A stretch of 8,094 bases of DNA, taken from an uncultured Flavobacteriales bacterium. Its GTDB lineage: Bacteria; Bacteroidota; Bacteroidia; Flavobacteriales_D; Sanyastnellaceae. The DNA is taken from positions 1 through 8,094 of the forward strand of contig CALCNZ010000190.1 in assembly GCA_937897625.1 (NCBI GenBank), given 5' to 3'. The translations under genes and the position numbers were made by a program. The notes beneath the pieces are model-generated. The model was not told where the DNA came from. It did no database searches and worked only from the letters and a program-made list of their open reading frames with translations. Below are positions 1-5,100 of the stretch, in pieces. Positions within the stretch are counted from its first letter, which is position 1. Each line of letters opens with the position of its first letter.

Positions 1-1770
1 GCCGTTTGTTGGAGTTGCAGTAAACGTTACTGAAGTACCTGAACAAATTGTTGTTGCACTTGCAGAGATAGAAACGCTTGCTGGTAAGTTCGGATTTACC
101 GTAATGGTCATCGTGGCTGTTGAAGCACATTGTCCTGCTGTTGGAGTGAAGGTGTATGTTGTTGTTGCCGTATTGTTTAACGCTGGAGACCAAGTTCCAG
201 TAATGCTGTTGTTCGATGTGGTTGGAAGTGCACTCAAAGTTGCCCCTGAACAAATTGCAGCTACTTGTGTGAATGTTGGCGTCGTAAGGCTGTTAACGGT
301 TGCCACTACAGGGATTCTCGGGGTTGAAATATTCCAGTTGTAGAAATAAAAATAACGCGTGTTATCTACTGCACCATTATCAACAGAACTTGTTATATCT
401 AACACGCCATTTACCCCAATTGGAAAAGTAAATGGATCAGTTCTTGAAAATTGAATGGTTCCTGCAGTCTTAATGATTCTGTAACCTGTACCAGCTGGAA
501 TGGTCCATCCCAAAGGAACTGTGTTTGTTCCAGACGCAGCAGAAAAGACTACCGCAGAAGTGCCGGCTACAAGCTGATTCAGATTATTTCGCAATTCCAA
601 TGTAATTGAACCTGCACTGTTTGTGTTAATCTGAACAGAGTTCAATATAATAGGAACGTAGGTATCGAAAATCAATCCACGCTGTAAAGTCGCCGAGTGA
701 TTTACGGTTGAAAGCGATGCACCCGCGGAAAAATTCAAATTCGCGTAATAGGTTGTTGTGCTCGAAATGGATGGAGTCACAAAAGTATTTCCTGTAGCCA
801 AAGATGCACCTCCCGTAGAAGACGCATACCAATTAGTTGTTGAACCAGCAGGAGGACAAATATTGTTGACACCTAAGTTTACTGTACCGGTGCTACAGCG
901 AGATCCGTCTATTGCCGAAAATACAGGTGTGGTAATATCTACTGAATAACTGTTTGAATAAACTGCCGGGCATGAACCAACAGTTAAAACGGCTCTGTAA
1001 TATGCAGTAGCCGTTAAATTGGGAGTTGTATAGGTTGAAGTTGTTGCAGCCGTAATGTTGTTAAACGTGATATTGTCCGTCGAAGTTTGCCACTGAATAT
1101 TTCCTGAAGAACCCGATAGAGATAAAACTGAATTACTGCCTGAACATACAGAAGAGGTACCTGAAATAGCACCTCCTACAGCAGTGTTTAGTGAATTTAC
1201 CGCTCCATTAAAGATGAATGAGTTCACTGAAAATGTCCCGTTTCCGTTACCCGCATTCCAGCCGTACAATCGAAAGGTGATTGCTGTCGTTAAATTCTGA
1301 AAACTACCTGCACTCAATGAAATCGTTGATGTTTGTTCAGAAGCGGGAATCCCTGTTGTTGACCAAATATTCGCAGCATAATTGTCTGCACTGCTTCTCA
1401 AAGCTAGATTTTGCGGGCCGTTCCCACTTCGCTGATAGGCAATTACCAGATTTGTGAAATCAATTTCGTAGCAATTTCCTGGGGTGATTGTCCAAGAAAA
1501 ATAATCTCCTGTATTAATAGTACCACTGGTTGTCCAACTTCCTGCATTGTATCTGTCTGTGGCGTTTGCATTATTCAAGCCACCGCTGTACCCAATTCCA
1601 TTTGAAGTAATACCTGTTACTATTACTTGTCCGGCTGAATAAGGGTTACTCGTACTTGGGTTAGCTCCTGTAATTGCATTCTCGAAAATGCTCTGAGCAC
1701 TTGCCGCTGCAGTAATTGTAAAAAATACAAATACTAAAAAAATCTTGAAACGAAAATTGTCCTTTTTCAT
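1..1770 (-). CDS. Large secreted modular (Ig-like/jelly-roll) surface protein, 5' part; C-terminus beyond window
   Basis: The frame is open without a stop for 590 codons from ATG at 1770 to the left edge, so the gene is partial at its 3' end. Residues 1-25 form a clear Sec signal peptide: MKKDNFRFK basic region, hydrophobic FLVFVFFTITAAA, probable cleavage at ASA|QS. Residues about 28-195 look like a beta-sandwich module (WTITPGNCYEIDF, AYQRSGNGPQNLALRSS, FRLYGWNAGNGNGTFSVN) of a kind common in Bacteroidetes exoproteins. An Ig-like domain follows (about 199-278; CSGSNSVLSL, IQWQTSTDN, YYRAVL). Next come a second short Ig-like segment (about 300-345; WYASSTGGASLATG, TTTYYAN), a jelly-roll-like stretch (about 345-486) and two further Ig-like repeats that each begin with a CSG motif (from about 490 and about 568). 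No catalytic motif is visible. By analogy with its neighbour I infer a T9SS cargo whose sorting domain lies outside the window. The exact ligand or role is unknown. In-frame ATGs also lie at 1794, 1806, 1812, 1833 and 1842. I chose 1770 because it gives the most compact signal-peptide n-region; no Shine-Dalgarno-like sequence decides it, which is usual in Bacteroidetes. Confidence 0.85.
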   Translation of the reverse strand, partial: MKKDNFRFKIFLVFVFFTITAAASAQSIFENAITGANPSTSNPYSAGQVIVTGITSNGIGYSGGLNNANATDRYNAGSWTTSGTINTGDYFSWTITPGNCYEIDFTNLVIAYQRSGNGPQNLALRSSADNYAANIWSTTGIPASEQTSTISLSAGSFQNLTTAITFRLYGWNAGNGNGTFSVNSFIFNGAVNSLNTAVGGAISGTSSVCSGSNSVLSLSGSSGNIQWQTSTDNITFNNITAATTSTYTTPNLTATAYYRAVLTVGSCPAVYSNSYSVDITTPVFSAIDGSRCSTGTVNLGVNNICPPAGSTTNWYASSTGGASLATGNTFVTPSISSTTTYYANLNFSAGASLSTVNHSATLQRGLIFDTYVPIILNSVQINTNSAGSITLELRNNLNQLVAGTSAVVFSAASGTNTVPLGWTIPAGTGYRIIKTAGTIQFSRTDPFTFPIGVNGVLDITSSVDNGAVDNTRYFYFYNWNISTPRIPVVATVNSLTTPTFTQVAAICSGATLSALPTTSNNSITGTWSPALNNTATTTYTFTPTAGQCASTATMTITVNPNLPASVSISASATTICSGTSVTFTATPTNG

Positions 1771-1839
1771 TGTAGGGAGAGTAATTGATGACATGTTCGT
1801 TTTCATACGCATAGCTTTAACAAAAAGTTTCATTCCGTT

Positions 1840-1855
1840 CATTTTAATTAAAATG
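1840..1855. promoter_or_regulatory. 16-bp perfect AT-rich palindrome upstream of the left gene
   Basis: CATTTTAATTAAAATG reads identically on both strands. It lies 70-85 bases upstream of the chosen ATG at 1770, a position suited to a dimeric regulator's operator. It could equally be a chance AT-rich palindrome in a promoter region, and no regulator is encoded nearby. If translation began at the far upstream in-frame ATG at 1842, the palindrome would overlap that start codon. Confidence 0.3.
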
Positions 1856-2003
1856 TTCAAACGATTTCTTTTCGGCCGCGAAATTACCCCATTAGAAAGC
1901 CCTCCTCACCTTCGTGTAAGTCCTGTTTTATCTAAAAAAGTTATCAAGTGACAGAACTTGTCCATGAAAACGAAAAAAGCCAACCCGAAGTACGACGCTA
2001 CGC

Positions 2004-2075
2004 GATGACACAACACGTTGTGATGACCAATTCGTGGATGACATAACACGTTGTGATGACCACTTCGTGGATGAC
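2004..2075. repeat. Two tandem 33-bp repeats with five GATGAC boxes (REP-like, possible terminator)
   Basis: Units 2010-2042 and 2043-2075 are direct repeats of 33 bp that differ at two positions. The hexamer GATGAC occurs exactly five times (2004, 2022, 2037, 2055, 2070), with spacing alternating 18, 15, 18, 15. The spacers between hexamers are themselves small inverted repeats: ACAACACGTTGT (2010-2021; arms ACAAC/GTTGT) and CCACTTCGTGG (2060-2070; arms CCAC/GTGG). The array begins about 22 bases after the stop codon of the larger gene and is followed on the minus strand by the half-palindrome CGTACTTCGGG and a T6 run at 1978-1973. The position fits a terminator or a mobile intergenic hairpin element of REP type. 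Only two full units exist, so this is not a CRISPR array. Confidence 0.7.
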
Positions 2076-2082
2076 CGTTCCG

Positions 2083-2102
2083 GATAACACTGCGCGATTA
2101 TC
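2083..2102. repeat. Small inverted repeat spanning the stop codon of the large gene
   Basis: GATAA at 2083-2087 is complementary to TTATC at 2098-2102, with a 10-base loop rich in GC (CACTGCGCGA). The stem overlaps the TAA stop codon (2100-2098 on the minus strand). The ATAACAC string at 2084 also occurs in the adjacent 33-bp array at 2043, so this may be a decayed further unit of that array. A stem of five base pairs is weak, and the functional call is tentative. Confidence 0.3.
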
Positions 2103-5100
2103 TTTGAATGAGGAGGCGTGCAGATTTCGTTGAAGTTCCCGATGTTACTTCAATCAAATAAAGCCCGTCTGATAATTCTTGTTGGAAACTCAAGGTCGTT
2201 TGAAGCGTTCCGTCTACAACATAGCGCTTGCTCTCAATCTTTCTTCCCAATGCATCGTATACTTTCAATTGAACATTGTCTGAATGAATTCCAGACATGC
2301 TAATCGTTACCCCTTCTCCGTGGCTCGGATTCGGATAAACACTTAATTCAAGATTCTGTGAAAGATCCGATGCAAGGTCCTGCGGAAGGTCTTGCGAAGC
2401 ACCTTTCGTAGAATCTTGAGAACCACCTTGCGCAGCACCTTCCATCGGATCTACTATGAGTCCCGCACTTCCAATGATACACATGTACGTCACAGGTCCC
2501 CACTGATAGTTCGTGCCGGTGTAGCTGTAAATCGGTGAGGTCTGAACAGCATACGTCTTCCCGTATTGAAGAGCAGTTACCGTTGAAAGCGTTAGGTAGT
2601 TGGAAGCCGCTCCGCGGTTCTGTTCAATCGGTAAGCCTACCGTTTGAAGGTTCAACGGATTTACTTCTGTAAATCTCCAACGCCAGTTCGTTACTCCGCA
2701 CACCCATGGCAACGAAGCAACAACTGCACCTCTGTAGCGTGGACCAGCAGCGCACTGATCGCTCGTGCGAAGAGAGGTCAATGGGTTCGCGGAAATGGTA
2801 ATAAGCGTTGGGCTTGCTGCTGGCATCTCGAACAACTCGTTCACGCCTGCTCCGTTAGGTATCGTGTAAATAGTGGTTACCAATACGTTGTACGTGCAGC
2901 CTGCAGGAAGCATAGGGGTTACGCTAGTAAGTGTGAGGTAGTCGCTCGTTTGCGTCTTCGTGTATACTTGTCCGTTTGCGATACCGCTTAAGCCGGTCCA
3001 GGTATATCTGTATTGAACGCCTGTTCCTCCGCAGTATGCTGCCTTGAACACGTTACACATGCCTATCGTGCTTGGCCAGGTAGCACTTGTTCCGCTGTCG
3101 GCTCCGCCTGCACGAAGGTGACGGATACATCCAGAGAACTGTCCGCCTGCTTGTGCTGCGCTGTTGTAGTTTCTTATTCCCACGCGGTAGGTTGCGCCAA
3201 GGGTAAGACCTGTTTTGGTAAGCACTTCCGTACCTATTCCTACAACTGTATTTTCAACATCGATTACGTTGCCGTTGGCATCTTGAAGTTCGATCACGAT
3301 ATCGTTCGCGTTGCTTCCAACAAAAATGGTAACGCCGGTTGAAAGGGTGGTGAAGTTGTACCAACGATCTTCTCCCGTAATACAAGTGCTCTGTGCCAAT
3401 GTGCTCGGGAAGGCACCAGCAAGCGTGCCGTAGAAACTGCTGCAGTAGCTGTAATACGCGCTAGGAGCAGTTATCGAATTATAGGGTTCCTCGCCAGGAA
3501 GAGCCGACAAACAACCTTCGTTTATATTTCCATCACAATTATCGTCTAACGCATTGAAACAATCTTCAGAAGCATTCGGATTAATTGTGAATTGAGAATC
3601 GTCACAATCGCCACCCACCAAAGAATAACCAGAGGAAGGAGCTGTACAAAAATTCGCTGTCGTAGTTGAACCAAAACCGTCTCCGTCGGCATCTACATAA
3701 TAAACAGAACTTGGAGTTATTGTTAGTGAAAGAATTTCGGTATGACATCCAGAAATTACAGAATATGTTCCGCTAGTGGTGTATACCATTCCATTTAAAT
3801 TCCATGTATAGGAATCGCATCCAATCGCCGTGGTTGTATTCGAAGTAATTGGTGTTATAGTCAAATTCAAAATTTCAGTATGACAACCATTTATCGAACT
3901 GTAACTTCCGCTTGTGGTGTAGGTTATTCCATTTACCGACCACGTATATGAATCACATGCACTAACCGTTGTCGTAATATTTGTGCTTGGAGTAATCGTC
4001 AAAACCAACGTCTCCGTGTGACATCCTGTTACCGAAGTATAGGTTTCGCTTGATGTATACGTTTGTCCATTCACATACCACGTGTATGAATCACATGCAC
4101 TTGTGGTGGTTGAATTAGATGTTGCTAATCCCTCGTCGATGGAAGAATTGCAATTATCATCTAGACCGTTGCACACTTCGGTTGCACCTGGATGTATTTG
4201 TGCATTTGCATCATTGCAGTCTCCGGAAATTCCAGCGGTTGCGGTGTAACCCGCTCCTGGATTTGAACAAGCCAATGTCTGCGAAACAAAATAACCATCA
4301 GCGTCTGCATCTAAATACCACGTGGTTGCGTAAACACAAGATCCATCATTCACGGTTGCACTCGCGTTGTAGTTGCATGCCGAAGCTACCGTGCATCCGG
4401 GTATTCCGCATGAATGTCCAACCAACACCGAAGAAGAATAACTCGGAGTTCCTCCGCAAGCAATAAACTGCAAGCGATAGTACGTCGGCGTTGAATGCGT
4501 TGTTGTAAGGGTTGAACCTGTAGCGTTCGAAATATTGGTCCAAGTTGTTCCATTCAAACTCGATTGCCAATTCAAAGAAAGGCCAGCCAACGAACCTGAA
4601 TAATTCGTAGAGAGTGTAACTGTTTCCGGATTGCAAATAGAGGGAACAGAGCTGGATGTTACTACTCCGGTTGGGGCTGTAGAACCAAGTACATTAATCG
4701 TAACTGAAGCTGGCGAACTTCCATTCGAACATCCCGTAAGTGTGTTGGTATAGGTTAAATTATAGGTGGTTGAAACCGTTGGCGCAACCGTCTGTGAAAA
4801 CAAATTATATCCGCTTGCAAATTGAACATTCCCAGACCCCGTGTTTTGATTCCACGTCGTTAAAAAATTTGTGGGCGGAAACAAACGCCAAGCCTGTCCA
4901 GATGTAATTGAATTCGAGAAGTAATCCAAACCCGATGGTGAAACGCCTATCGTTTTCGAACCGTTCTGTACACCTACAGAATTAGGACCTGCCTGCAAAT
5001 TATTGTCTATGAATAAATCTACAATTCCTAACGTTTCATAAAGGACAACACGCGCTGAAAATGTTGGGTTGGATGCGGAACAACACGCATTAACCTCTTT

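Larger units (their letters stand above)
1771..2097. other. Intergenic region between two co-directional surface-protein genes
   Basis: This gap of about 327 bases separates the stop of the larger gene from the start of the left-hand gene, both on the minus strand. I see no credible gene in it. The right half (2004-2075) is the hairpin/GATGAC repeat array. On the minus strand this is followed by a T6 run at 1978-1973, which could end transcription of the larger gene. The left half contains a 16-bp palindrome (1840-1855) and must hold the left gene's promoter if that gene is transcribed separately. I searched by eye for the Bacteroidetes sigma-A pattern (TTG, about 19-nt gap, TAnnTTTG) and found no convincing pair; the nearest -7-like string, TAATTTCG, lacks a partner. 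The size of the gap and the repeat array suggest separate transcription units, but this is inference. Confidence 0.6.

Noticed and set aside
104..343. Plus-strand 79-codon frame rich in valine
   Set aside because: It is the reverse complement of Thr/Asn-rich Ig-like repeats in the left gene. Antisense reading of such codons always yields Val/Leu-rich peptides.
1884..1906. AGGAGG followed after 8 bases by ATG GGG TAA on the minus strand
   Set aside because: A two-codon frame behind a strong Shine-Dalgarno-like string is eye-catching. But Bacteroidetes rarely use this signal, and nothing else supports a leader peptide or attenuator.
1745..1951. Plus-strand 68-codon frame over the intergenic region
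   Set aside because: It runs antisense through the signal peptide and promoter region, has no domain features, and its basic/hydrophobic character is explained by the AT-rich sequence.
2004..2075. CRISPR array
   Set aside because: Only two 33-bp units exist and they are directly adjacent, with no unique spacers and no cas genes.
2118..3342. Plus-strand open frames of 61 to 115 codons opposite the C-terminal part of the large gene
   Set aside because: They lie wholly antisense to a strongly supported coding frame with recognisable domains. Their translations are low-quality, Cys/His/Ser-rich shadow peptides without motifs.
3706..4101. Recent repeat expansion or assembly collapse in the 138-bp repeats
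   Set aside because: The three copies differ at many synonymous and some coding positions, so they are old and unlikely to have been mis-assembled.
4119..4636. Overlapping plus-strand (115 codons) and minus-strand (96 codons) frames within the large gene
   Set aside because: Both are out-of-frame shadows over the DGSC/MopE-type region, with no start signal or protein features.
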